Positions 1 through 7,748 of a stretch of 64,000 nt of DNA are shown here, piece after piece. Both the position numbers and the translations under genes were made by a program. Numbering within the stretch: the first letter of the stretch is position 1; each line of letters opens with the position of its first letter. The notes under the pieces are model-generated. The model was not told where the DNA came from, searched no databases, and was given only the letters and a program-made list of their open reading frames with translations. Origin of the DNA: Paraburkholderia sp. BCC1885 (lineage in GTDB: Bacteria > Pseudomonadota > Gammaproteobacteria > Burkholderiales > Burkholderiaceae); NCBI RefSeq assembly GCF_900996235.1, contig NZ_CAAJGM010000155.1, forward strand, positions 62,001-126,000, written 5' to 3'.

Positions 1-939
1 CAGGCGGAAGCTGTCCCGGGTCACCGGATAGTCGCCGGAGATGCGCCCATCGAGTTCGATCTCGAAGGTCATCCGCTTTTCCCCGGCGGGCAGCACAGCG
101 CTATCGAAGCCGCACAGGTCGACAAAGTGGAACTTCTGCGGAAACACGAAGTACTCCAGCATCGTCTGCTCGCGGTCGAGTTCCTCGTCGCGCTTCGGGT
201 CCAGTATGGGCCACAGCCGCGTCGACGGACCGAACCCTGCCGGCTCGAAGTCCACCCGCCTCAGTCGCTCCAGCGCGCCGTCGCGTACCGAAGGCAGGCG
301 CAGGCCAACGGACTCCACCTGATGGATCAACGCCGCGTAGAGCGCAGCGGCGGCAGGCCGGTCGCCGTGCAGGTACAGCCGGATACGCGACAGGTCGATC
401 CGTTCGCGCTGTTCGCCGAGCCAGAGACCGAATGTGAGACGGATCACCGTGCGCCCATCGGCACGCACCGCGACCGCCGCATCGTCGACCGAGAGCGGCA
501 ACAGTTCGACGGGCTGGGTGGTCCGGTAGAGACATTGCACCGCCTTCGGGCCGACAGGCGCCGAGCGCACCACGGCGCCGGCCGGAATCTGCGCCGTCGT
601 CGTGGCATTGCGGTTCAGGGGACTGCATTCGATGATCGACAGCGACGGGATCGGTCGCGCGGCATACTCGAACAGGTTGTCGAGTGGCGCCTCCGTGATC
701 TCCGGCAACCCGTCGTCGAGTTTCCCAAGCAGCCGCGCTACCAGAAACGCAAAGCCTTCATTGACCGCCCGGACCTGCTCATCCTCCTGACCATACTGCA
801 TGCCGAGATGCCGCGCAGCATCGGGCTGGTCGCGCGCAAACTCGCGACCGGCTTCGCGCAGGTAGCGCATCTCGCCATCGAATTTAGCCAGGAACGGATT
901 CGCCTGGTCGGCCTGGTACTTCTTCCACGGTGCAGTCAT
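1..939 (-). CDS. tssF: Type VI secretion baseplate subunit TssF (partial, C-terminus off the left edge)
   Basis: TssF (VasA/ImpG) is a wedge component of the cytoplasmic T6SS baseplate and works with TssE, TssG and TssK. The reading frame is open from 939 to the window edge, giving 313 residues. The N-terminal region carries the family pattern: an EMRYLREAGREFARDQP-type helix near residues 23-39, then an EGFAFLVARL segment near 62-71 and an ARPIPSLSI block near 95. The ATG at 937-939 sits in an ATGA overlap with a stop in the preceding frame, as expected for a translationally coupled operon. The same frame stays open upstream to 1323, so an in-frame fusion with the VgrG remnant is possible. 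The family call is firm; the exact start is less so. Confidence 0.88.
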   Translation of the reverse strand, partial: MTAPWKKYQADQANPFLAKFDGEMRYLREAGREFARDQPDAARHLGMQYGQEDEQVRAVNEGFAFLVARLLGKLDDGLPEITEAPLDNLFEYAARPIPSLSIIECSPLNRNATTTAQIPAGAVVRSAPVGPKAVQCLYRTTQPVELLPLSVDDAAVAVRADGRTVIRLTFGLWLGEQRERIDLSRIRLYLHGDRPAAAALYAALIHQVESVGLRLPSVRDGALERLRRVDFEPAGFGPSTRLWPILDPKRDEELDREQTMLEYFVFPQKFHFVDLCGFDSAVLPAGEKRMTFEIELDGRISGDYPVTRDSFRL

Positions 940-1060
940 GGCTGCAACTCCGGAGGCAATGGCGGCAGGGAAGGGAGTCCGGAGATCTGCCCGGCCCGGC
1001 CCGTTATGAAAATGCGCTCCGGCATCTGGAAGCCGCGCAGCTTGAGCAGGTCTAACGGCC
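936..1060 (-). pseudogene. C-terminal remnant of an unidentified gene upstream of tssF
   Basis: In a second frame between the VgrG-like fragment and tssF, about 40 residues read as a sensible C-terminus (LDLLKLRGFQMPERIFITG followed by a proline-rich tail) ending in TGA at 936-938. That stop overlaps the tssF ATG in the form ATGA. Overlaps of this kind normally join intact operon neighbours, so this may be the tail of the original upstream gene, or of VgrG itself, left after a deletion with a frame change near 1060. I do not recognise the protein. Confidence 0.3.
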
Positions 1061-1323
1061 CGGCCCCTGACCGAGGGCACGGCCACGCGTTCGTCGATCT
1101 GCAGGCCCGCACGCCGGCCGACGTACTGTTTGCCGTCGAGATCGAGCTGGGACGAGGTCACCGTCACATCCGCCGTATAGTCCTTGCAAAATCCCCCGCG
1201 CACCCGGAACTTCACCACATCGAAGTCGTGTTCGAGAATCCCGACCCAGACCCGCAGACGTTGGCTCAGACGCGCGCTCGGGTGGCGCAGCGCATCGGTG
1301 AAGCCTTTGGTCACAGCATTCAT
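1054..1323 (-). pseudogene. Truncated VgrG/TssI spike protein, N-terminal fragment
   Basis: The frame opening at ATG 1321-1323 encodes about 90 residues that look like the start of a T6SS VgrG spike protein: an FTDAL helix, then FDVVKF and a KDYTADVTVTSS strand pair, then YVGRRAGLQIDE. This is the usual N-terminal gp27-like beginning, in which the ligand-like strands precede the first barrel. A full VgrG is more than 600 residues, so nearly everything is missing. No stop separates this frame from tssF. I infer an internal deletion that removed most of vgrG and perhaps other genes. The VgrG identity rests on pattern memory, not on a search. Confidence 0.5.
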
Positions 1324-1866
1324 TCACACATCCCATTCCGGTTGAAAGGCACGAGGTAAATCGTTGCATTCGCAGCTATCGGCACCGAAATTTAGGGGTT
1401 GCTACAGAAAAACGTCAATCAACTTAAGTGGAGACGTCGAAATTCATCAACGATTTTGTCAATAAATGAAATATAAAACTCATTATATTTTTTGAGATTG
1501 AATTCCGTGGTACCGGTGCGCGCTGACTGAAGGGGCACTGTCTACGCATTTTCAGGAAGCGTGTTAGCACCGACTGCCGCACTTGAGGATTCTCAATCCG
1601 CGTCACTTCCGACGTCGATATGCGCGGTCCCGATAGCCGGACCTCGCCACGCAAGGGGGCCGTCCTATTTGATAGTGATTCCCGCTCCGGACAGTTTTTC
1701 GAGCACATCGATATTTGCAGCGAGTGGTAGCAAATGCTCCCATCGGCACTATATTGTCTTGTGTCAGACTTTATTGTTCGTTCACAGTCATATGCAAATC
1801 TCCATTGCTTGGTTTGCGGCTGGCGACGTCCATGCGACGATCCTTTTCACGCATGGAGACTCCCGA
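1324..1866. other. Intergenic region between the T6SS remnant and ssuA
   Basis: This stretch of about 540 bases holds no convincing gene. Bases 1410-1510 are clearly AT-richer than the surroundings, with runs of A and T around 1455-1495, which may reflect a promoter zone or foreign DNA. A TATATT hexamer near 1750 could serve as a -10 element for the downstream binding protein. The reading frame of ssuA is open back to 1561, but that part does not look like protein and has no ribosome binding site. Confidence 0.4.
1830..1856 (+). promoter_or_regulatory. Inverted repeat overlapping the ssuA ribosome binding site
   Basis: CCATGCG at 1830-1836 and CGCATGG at 1850-1856 form a perfect 7-bp stem with a 13-nt loop. 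The right arm runs into the GGAGA motif that precedes the ATG at 1867. In RNA this could partly hide the ribosome binding site; in DNA it could be an operator. No direct evidence separates the two. Confidence 0.35.
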
Positions 1867-2895
1867 ATGACACGCAGACCAGGCTCGCGCCCGCGCCTTC
1901 CCGTCCGTAACACGCCCGGCGCAATCGCCGCACTTGTCACGCTCACCGCGTTGACGCTGCTCGCGTGCGGCAACAGCCTCGCCCAGGACGCGGGCGACGC
2001 CAAGGGCAACGTGTTGCGCATCGGCTATCAGAAAGCCGGCCTGCTTGGAATCGTGAAGGCGCAAGGCTCGCTCGAACAGAAGCTCAAACCGCTCGGCTAC
2101 AGCGTGAAATGGTTCGAATTTCCCGCCGGCCCGCAACTGCTCGAAGCACTGAACGCCAACAGCATCGACTTCGGCTATACGGGCGCACCGCCGCCGGTAT
2201 TCGCGCAAGCCGGCGGCGTCGGTTTCGTGTATGTGGGCGCCGAGCCCGGCGGCGTGCATACCGAGGCGGTCATTGTCAGGCCCGACTCGCCCCTGCGTAC
2301 CGTTGCCGATCTGAAGGGCAAACGCGTCGCGCTGCAAAAGGGTTCGAGCGCGAACTATCTGCTGCTTGAAGTCCTGCAGAAAGCCGGCTTGCGTTTCGAG
2401 GACATCCGTCCGGTTTACCTTGCCCCAGCCGACGCCCGCGCTGCATTCCAGAACGGCGACGTCGATGCCTGGGTCATCTGGGATCCTTACTATGCCGCGG
2501 CGCAGGACGCACTGAAGGCGCGCACGCTGGCGGACTATTCGAACGTCAATACTTCGTACAGCTTCTATGAGGCAACCCGCGGCTTCGCCCAGCAACATCC
2601 CGAGGTGATCGGCACGTTGCTCGGCCAGTTGCGCACCACCGGCCAATGGGTCACCCAGCATCCCGGCGAAACCGCCGCGCTGATCGCCCCGAAGGTGGGG
2701 CTCGACCAGAAGCTCGTCGAGACCTGGGTGCGCCGCTATCCCTACGGCACCACCGCCGTGACCGACGAGATCGTGCGGTCCCAGCAGAGCGTCGCAGACG
2801 CGTTTTACGGCGCGCATCTGATCCCGCAAAAGATCACAGTGCGCGACAACGTCTGGCAAAACCGCGACGTGGCGGCGAGTCTCGCGGTGAAATGA
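1867..2895 (+). CDS. ssuA: Aliphatic sulfonate-type ABC transporter substrate-binding protein
   Basis: This is an SsuA/NrtA/TauA-family periplasmic binding protein that would deliver sulfonates to an ABC importer. The ATG at 1867 has GGAGA upstream and opens a 342-residue protein with a long hydrophobic export signal. Within it the sequence LTLLAC resembles a lipobox, and SLAQDA further on resembles a signal peptidase I site, so it may be either a lipoprotein or a soluble periplasmic protein. Typical SsuA landmarks are RIGYQK after the signal, FPAGPQLLEALN, the DFGYTGAPPP loop, the LKGKRVALQKGSSANY hinge and DAWVIWDPYY. No permease, ATPase or SsuD monooxygenase lies beside it, so it must share a transporter encoded elsewhere. 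Confidence 0.88.
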   Translation: MTRRPGSRPRLPVRNTPGAIAALVTLTALTLLACGNSLAQDAGDAKGNVLRIGYQKAGLLGIVKAQGSLEQKLKPLGYSVKWFEFPAGPQLLEALNANSIDFGYTGAPPPVFAQAGGVGFVYVGAEPGGVHTEAVIVRPDSPLRTVADLKGKRVALQKGSSANYLLLEVLQKAGLRFEDIRPVYLAPADARAAFQNGDVDAWVIWDPYYAAAQDALKARTLADYSNVNTSYSFYEATRGFAQQHPEVIGTLLGQLRTTGQWVTQHPGETAALIAPKVGLDQKLVETWVRRYPYGTTAVTDEIVRSQQSVADAFYGAHLIPQKITVRDNVWQNRDVAASLAVK

Positions 2896-3179
2896 GCGCC
2901 TGATAGCAACGGGCCATAAGGCTGCGCGCCCTGGTTCGCGTCGCGCGTCTCGGTTCGCGCATTTTTGCCGCTCCAACTGTTAAAGATCTTCAAGCGGCAG
3001 AACTTTCTCTTTTTTGAGCAGTCCCTTCCCCGCACGACGCTTCATGCGTCGTTGTCCAGTTGCCTCGCCGCCAAGGCGTAGCGCCCGTTTCCGCGAGCGC
3101 GCCGGTACACCTCTCCCCTTTTTGAACCAACGCGCGGCGCCCTACAGGCCGTCGTGTGAAAACCAGGACCGTCAAGGCC

Positions 3180-4079
3180 ATGCAGAATCTTCTCGCCGAG
3201 ATCCACCCAGACCGGTGGACCTTCCTTTGGGATGCGCTCACCACCATCTCGATGCACCTGTGCGCCGCCGCGCTGATCCTCGTGGTCGGCTGGTGGTTTG
3301 CACGCCACGTCGCCCGCTCGCTCAATCGCCTGCTCACGCGGCAGTCGCGCATGGACGCCACGCTGCGCCCCGTCCTGTGCGATACCAGCCTGTGGGGCAT
3401 TCGCGTGGTCGCCATCATCGGGGCGCTGTCGCAACTCGGCATCCAGACGGCCAGCATCGTCGCGGTGCTCGGCGCCGCCGGCCTCGCGATTGGTTTGGCG
3501 CTGCAAGGCACGATGCAGAACATCGCGGCCGGCATCATGCTGTTGCTGCTGCGGCCCTTCAAGGTGGGCGATTCGATTGAAGCCGGTACGGGCAGCGTGG
3601 CAGGCACGGTCGAAGAAATCAGTCTCTTCACCACGCGCCTCACCAAGGCCGACGGCATCTGCGAATACGTGCCGAACAGCACGCTATGGAGCAATTCGAT
3701 CCGCAATTACAACCGCAATCCGACCCGCCGTCTCGACCTGGAAGTGGAAATCTCCGTGCGCGACGACGTGGATCACGCTCTCGCCGCACTGCGCGCCCTC
3801 GCCGCCGCCGACCCGCGCGCGCTGCAGACTCCCGCACCGCAAGTGATGGTGAGCCGCTTCGACGACAGCACGGTGGTGCTCAACATCCGCGTGTGGGCGA
3901 ACACCGATGTGTTCTGGGATATGCGCTGGGATCTCGCGCGCCAGGTGCGCCAGACGCTCAACGACGCGCAATGCGGCCTGCCGGTGCGCACGCGGGAATT
4001 GCACATCGTGCAAAGCCGCGAGGCCAACGAGCCGACGGTCAACCGTGCGGCCACTGTGCCGCGCGCCATCACGCAGTAA
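3180..4079 (+). CDS. mscS: Small-conductance mechanosensitive channel, MscS family
   Basis: This inner-membrane channel opens under membrane tension to release osmolytes. The 299-residue length fits minimal MscS. Three hydrophobic helices occupy roughly the first 125 residues; the third, pore-lining helix has the Ala/Gly-rich pattern LGAAGLAIGLALQGTMQNIAAG, followed by LLLRPFKVGDSIE, the classic start of the beta domain. The cytoplasmic part contains FTTRLTKADG and a VPNS(T)LWSNSIRN segment. I chose ATG 3180 because AAGG precedes it; a GTG at 3156 in the same frame would add eight residues. A strong terminator follows at 4089, so the gene is probably transcribed alone or with ssuA. Confidence 0.92.
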   Translation: MQNLLAEIHPDRWTFLWDALTTISMHLCAAALILVVGWWFARHVARSLNRLLTRQSRMDATLRPVLCDTSLWGIRVVAIIGALSQLGIQTASIVAVLGAAGLAIGLALQGTMQNIAAGIMLLLLRPFKVGDSIEAGTGSVAGTVEEISLFTTRLTKADGICEYVPNSTLWSNSIRNYNRNPTRRLDLEVEISVRDDVDHALAALRALAAADPRALQTPAPQVMVSRFDDSTVVLNIRVWANTDVFWDMRWDLARQVRQTLNDAQCGLPVRTRELHIVQSREANEPTVNRAATVPRAITQ

Positions 4080-4088
4080 CCGGAAAGC

Positions 4089-4115
4089 GGCGCGGCCCCA
4101 GAGCCGCGCCTTTCT
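4089..4115 (+). terminator. Rho-independent terminator after mscS
   Basis: GGCGCGGC at 4089-4096 pairs perfectly with GCCGCGCC at 4103-4110 across a 6-nt loop, followed by TTTCT. It separates mscS from the monooxygenase operon. Confidence 0.75.
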
Positions 4116-4180
4116 GCTTCCGTATCTCATAGAGTCCGCAATCTAACGCGCTGCTTGCGCGATCCAATCTCAGCCCCTAT

Positions 4181-4202
4181 TGTTACATCACACAATGTAA
4201 CA
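4181..4202. promoter_or_regulatory. Perfect palindromic operator upstream of the BVMO operon
   Basis: TGTTACAT at 4181-4188 and ATGTAACA at 4195-4202 form a perfect 8-bp inverted repeat with a 6-bp spacer (CACACA). It lies 30 bases before the ATG of the monooxygenase, between the mscS terminator and the start codon, in the place of a repressor site. The arm length and spacing resemble TetR-family operators, but no regulator gene is adjacent, so the cognate protein is unknown. Confidence 0.65.
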
Positions 4203-4232
4203 GTTAAGAGTGGAAAATAGGAGACGGATCGG

Positions 4233-5819
4233 ATGAACGCACGCACGATGCCCCCCGACGCATTGGCGCCTCTCGAGACCGATGTCGCCATCATCGGCTC
4301 GGGCTTTGCCGGTCTCGGCATGGCGATCCGGCTCCGGCAGGCCGGCATGAGCGACTTCATGGTCGCCGAAAAGGCCGATTCGGTCGGCGGCACCTGGCGC
4401 GACAACCATTACCCCGGCTGCGCGTGCGACGTGCAATCGCACGTCTATTCGTTTTCCTTTGCGCCCAATCCGCGCTGGACCCGAATGTTCGCGCGCCAGC
4501 CGGAGATTCGCGATTACCTCGAAGATTGCACCCGGCGCTTCGGCGTCAGGCGGCACATCCGCTTCGGACACGAACTGGTCAGCGCGACCTACGACGAAAC
4601 GCGCCACCGCTGGCAGATGGTGTTCGCCAACGGTCAGCAGTGGTCGGCGCGCGTGCTGGTGTCGGGCATGGGCGGCCTCTCGCGTGCGGCGCTGCCGGAC
4701 ATCCCGGGGCTCGCCAGCTTCAGGGGCAAGACCTTCCACTCGCAGCAATGGGATCACAGCTATTCGCTCGAAGGCAAACGTGTCGCCGTGATCGGCACCG
4801 GCGCCAGCGCCATCCAGTTCGTGCCGCAGATCGCGCCGCGCGTCGCGCAGTTGACCCTGTTCCAGCGCACCCCGCCGTGGATCATGCCGAAGGCCGACCG
4901 CGCCGTGAAGCCGCTCGAACAATGGCTGTTCCGGCACCTGCCGTTCACGCAGAAGATCATGCGCGCGAGCCTCTATTGCATGCTCGAATCGAGAGCCTTC
5001 GGCTTTGCCATCCATCCTTCGCTGATGAAGACCGCGCAGAAAATCGCCCTGCGTCATCTGCACCGCCAGGTGGCCGATCCCGGTCTGCGCGCCACGCTGA
5101 CGCCCGATTACACGATGGGCTGCAAGCGCATCCTGATTTCGAACGACTACTTTCCGGCCCTGTCGCGCCAGAACGTCTCCGTCGTCACAAGCGGGATAGC
5201 GCGCGTCGAAGAGGATGCCGTGATCACGGCCGACGGCGTGCGCCATCCCGCCGACTGCGTGATCCTCGGCACCGGCTTCCAGGTCGCGGACCCATTTCCA
5301 CGTGGTGTGGTGCGCGGTAAAGGCGGTGTCGATATCGTCGACACGTGGCGCGACGGCGCGCATGCCTATCTCGGCACCGCATTGCCTGGTTATCCGAACT
5401 TTTTCATGATCGTGGGCCCGAACACCGGTCTCGGTCACAACTCGATGGTGTACATGATCGAGTCGCAGGTCGAGTACATCCTGCGCGCCCTGCAAGGCAT
5501 GAAAACCCAAGGCACCACGGCGATCGAGGTAAGGCCGCAGGTCGAACGCGCCTACAACGAGCAGATCCAGCAAAAACTCGGCCGCGCGATCTGGTCGACC
5601 GGCGGTTGCAAGAGCTGGTATCTCGATCCAAAGACCGGCAAAAACACTACCCTGTGGCCCGGATTCGCGTTCCGTTTCCGCCAGGCCACCAGCAGTTTCA
5701 GCATGAACGATTACTTCGCCTATGCGCCTGCCCCGCAGCCGGCAGCCGAGCTCAAGGTGCACAGCGACGCGGCGATGCAGGGCGGCACGGCGGCGGCAGC
5801 TTCCGCCAAAGCGAGTTGA
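4233..5819 (+). CDS. Flavin-containing Baeyer-Villiger monooxygenase
   Basis: This 528-residue enzyme should use FAD, NADPH and O2 to insert oxygen next to a ketone, producing an ester or lactone. Two Rossmann motifs are visible: GSGFAG at residues 22-27 for FAD and GTGASA at 188-193 for NADPH. Between them lies the type I BVMO fingerprint FxGxxxHxxxWD at residues 163-174. The pattern GGTWRDNHYPGCACD after residue 52 is also typical of the family. The ATG at 4233 follows GGAGA. It heads a four-gene operon with an SDR, a PF10118 protein and an alpha/beta hydrolase, which fits an alcohol to ketone to ester to acid plus alcohol route. The substrate is not evident. Confidence 0.93.
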   Translation: MNARTMPPDALAPLETDVAIIGSGFAGLGMAIRLRQAGMSDFMVAEKADSVGGTWRDNHYPGCACDVQSHVYSFSFAPNPRWTRMFARQPEIRDYLEDCTRRFGVRRHIRFGHELVSATYDETRHRWQMVFANGQQWSARVLVSGMGGLSRAALPDIPGLASFRGKTFHSQQWDHSYSLEGKRVAVIGTGASAIQFVPQIAPRVAQLTLFQRTPPWIMPKADRAVKPLEQWLFRHLPFTQKIMRASLYCMLESRAFGFAIHPSLMKTAQKIALRHLHRQVADPGLRATLTPDYTMGCKRILISNDYFPALSRQNVSVVTSGIARVEEDAVITADGVRHPADCVILGTGFQVADPFPRGVVRGKGGVDIVDTWRDGAHAYLGTALPGYPNFFMIVGPNTGLGHNSMVYMIESQVEYILRALQGMKTQGTTAIEVRPQVERAYNEQIQQKLGRAIWSTGGCKSWYLDPKTGKNTTLWPGFAFRFRQATSSFSMNDYFAYAPAPQPAAELKVHSDAAMQGGTAAAASAKAS

Positions 5820-5917
5820 GACGTGGTGAACATTTGCCGCATGCACATCACGCGCCGCCATCGCAGTTTCACAGACAGATAAAAACAACAAGGCATTATT
5901 CAGGGAGGACCGACACG

Positions 5918-6823
5918 ATGAAAAACTTCACCGACCGGGTGGCCGCGATTACCGGCGCAGGCTCGGGCATGGGCCGCTCGCTCGCCATGCAGTTGGCGCG
6001 CGAGGGCTGCCATCTGGCGCTCGCGGACCGCAACGCCGCGAGTCTCGCCGAAACGGCGAAGCTCGCGCTCGCCGAAGCGCCGCAGATCGTCGGCGCACCG
6101 CTGCGCATCACGACACGCGTGCTCGACGTCGCGGATCGCGCGGCCATGTTCGATTGGGCCGCCGACACCGTGGCCCAGCACGATCGCGTCAATCTCGTGT
6201 TCAACAACGCGGGCGTGGCGCTGTCGAGCACGATCGAGGGCATGGACTACGCCGATCTCGAATGGATCGTCGGCGTCAACTTCTGGGGCGTCGTGCACGG
6301 CACCAAGGCGTTTTTGCCGCATCTGAAAGCGTCAGAGGCGGGACATATCGTCAATACTTCGAGCGTGTTCGGTTTGTTCGCACAACCAGGCATGAGCGGC
6401 TACAACGCCACCAAATTCGCCGTGCGCGGTTTTACCGAAGCGCTGCGCCAGGAACTCGATCTGATGAAGTGCGGCGTGTCGGCCACCTGCGTGCATCCGG
6501 GCGGCATCCGCACCAGCATCGCGCAGTCGAGCCGGATCGCCTCGAACATGGTGGGCTTCATGATCGAGAGCGAACAGCAAGGCAAGGATGACTTCGAAAA
6601 GTTCTTCATTACCACCGCCGACGAAGCCGCCCGCGTGATTCTCGACGGCGTGCGCAAAAACAAAAGGCGCGTGCTGATCGGCCGCGATGCGCGGGCCGCC
6701 GACTGGCTCGCACGCACACTGCCGGCTGCATATCAGGCGCTGGTCGTGATGCAGACGCGCCGCCTGCAACGCATCGCCCACAGGCGCGCCCGCGCGGCGC
6801 AAGCCACCGGACGGCGTGCATAA
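5918..6823 (+). CDS. Short-chain dehydrogenase/reductase
   Basis: A classical SDR of 301 residues, cytoplasmic, NAD(P)-dependent. The nucleotide-binding motif TGAGSGMG is near residues 11-18, NNAG near 95-98, the catalytic serine lies in NTSSVFG and the YNATK motif supplies Tyr and Lys. After the core comes a basic C-terminal tail rich in Arg and Ala. GGAGG precedes the ATG at 5918, which lies 98 bases after the monooxygenase stop. In this operon it probably oxidises a secondary alcohol to the ketone used by the monooxygenase, or works on a product of the pathway. Confidence 0.92.
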   Translation: MKNFTDRVAAITGAGSGMGRSLAMQLAREGCHLALADRNAASLAETAKLALAEAPQIVGAPLRITTRVLDVADRAAMFDWAADTVAQHDRVNLVFNNAGVALSSTIEGMDYADLEWIVGVNFWGVVHGTKAFLPHLKASEAGHIVNTSSVFGLFAQPGMSGYNATKFAVRGFTEALRQELDLMKCGVSATCVHPGGIRTSIAQSSRIASNMVGFMIESEQQGKDDFEKFFITTADEAARVILDGVRKNKRRVLIGRDARAADWLARTLPAAYQALVVMQTRRLQRIAHRRARAAQATGRRA

Positions 6824-6869
6824 CCCGGCAGTGCTGCATGCACCAACCGAACCCAAAAGGAGAAAGGCC

Positions 6870-7748
6870 ATGATGCCCGTTCGCCGTGACCTGCGGTTTG
6901 CCTTACCACCCGAGCGTGCCTGCGACTGGCATCAGCAGGGCTCGCATATCACGCATTTTTTTAACGCCCTCTCCCTGCTGTTTCCCGCGGGCGAGCGCTT
7001 TTTCATGGATAGCGTGCGCAACTACCGTGACCGGGTCGACGATCCGGTGCTGAAAAAGCAGGTGCTGGGTTTTATCGGTCAGGAAGCGATGCATACCCGC
7101 GAGCACATCGAGTACAACGACCTGTTGCAGAACGCGGGGCTGCCCGCGCATAAGCTCGACCGGCGTCTGACGATGTTCCTCAATCTCAACCGCAAGCTGC
7201 CGAAATCGTTTCAACTGGCGATAACGGTCGCGCTCGAACACTACACCGCTATGCTGGCCGGCCTGCTGCTGGAGGACGATACCCGCGTGGGCGGATCGGT
7301 CGAAGGCTATGTGCAGATGTGGACCTGGCATGCGCTCGAAGAAACCGAACACAAGGCGGTCTCTTTCGATGTGTGGAAGACCGTGCTCAAGCCCGGTCTC
7401 GGGCGTTATCTGCTCCGCACGGGCACCATGCTGAGCGTCACGCTGGTGTTCTGGCTGATCGTATTCGACTTCCACGTGCGGCTTTTGATCGCCGATCGCA
7501 AACGCGGCGGCCATGTGCGCGGCATGGCACGCGTGATCAAGTTTCTCTATGGACCGAAGCATGGCGTGTTTCCGGGCATTGCAATGGAATGGCTGCGTTT
7601 TTTCAAACCCGGTTTCCATCCATGGGATCACGATAATCGCGCGCAACTCGCGCGTATCGACGGCCTGGTCGCCGCGGTCGAATCCACTCATGCTGCCGGT
7701 CCCGCCGCGCTGAAGGCGAGCCGCCGCGGCGTGCGGGCGGCCGCGTGA
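6870..7748 (+). CDS. PF10118-type metal-dependent hydrolase
   Basis: A 292-residue protein of the predicted metal-dependent hydrolase family PF10118, often found beside Baeyer-Villiger monooxygenases and SDRs. Conserved acidic and histidine patterns are visible: GQEAMHTREH near residue 70, EHYTAM near 125, and WTWHALEETEHKAVSFD near 150. These resemble the diiron ExxH layout of ferritin-like proteins more than classic hydrolases. A hydrophobic stretch near 188-210 may be a membrane anchor. The ATG at 6870 is preceded by AAGGAGAAAG, one of the best ribosome binding sites in the region; the longer frame from 6816 overlaps the SDR. It ends in a 4-base overlap with the next gene. Confidence 0.85.
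   Translation: MMPVRRDLRFALPPERACDWHQQGSHITHFFNALSLLFPAGERFFMDSVRNYRDRVDDPVLKKQVLGFIGQEAMHTREHIEYNDLLQNAGLPAHKLDRRLTMFLNLNRKLPKSFQLAITVALEHYTAMLAGLLLEDDTRVGGSVEGYVQMWTWHALEETEHKAVSFDVWKTVLKPGLGRYLLRTGTMLSVTLVFWLIVFDFHVRLLIADRKRGGHVRGMARVIKFLYGPKHGVFPGIAMEWLRFFKPGFHPWDHDNRAQLARIDGLVAAVESTHAAGPAALKASRRGVRAAA

Noticed and set aside
127-1359. A long plus-strand frame of about 410 codons
   Set aside because: It lies opposite the tssF frame, which has clear family motifs. The plus-strand translation is Arg- and Gln-rich with no recognisable domain, as expected of an antisense shadow in GC-rich DNA.
1424-1708. A minus-strand frame of 94 codons in the gap before ssuA
   Set aside because: No ribosome binding site, mixed composition and no motif; it crosses the AT-rich promoter-like zone.
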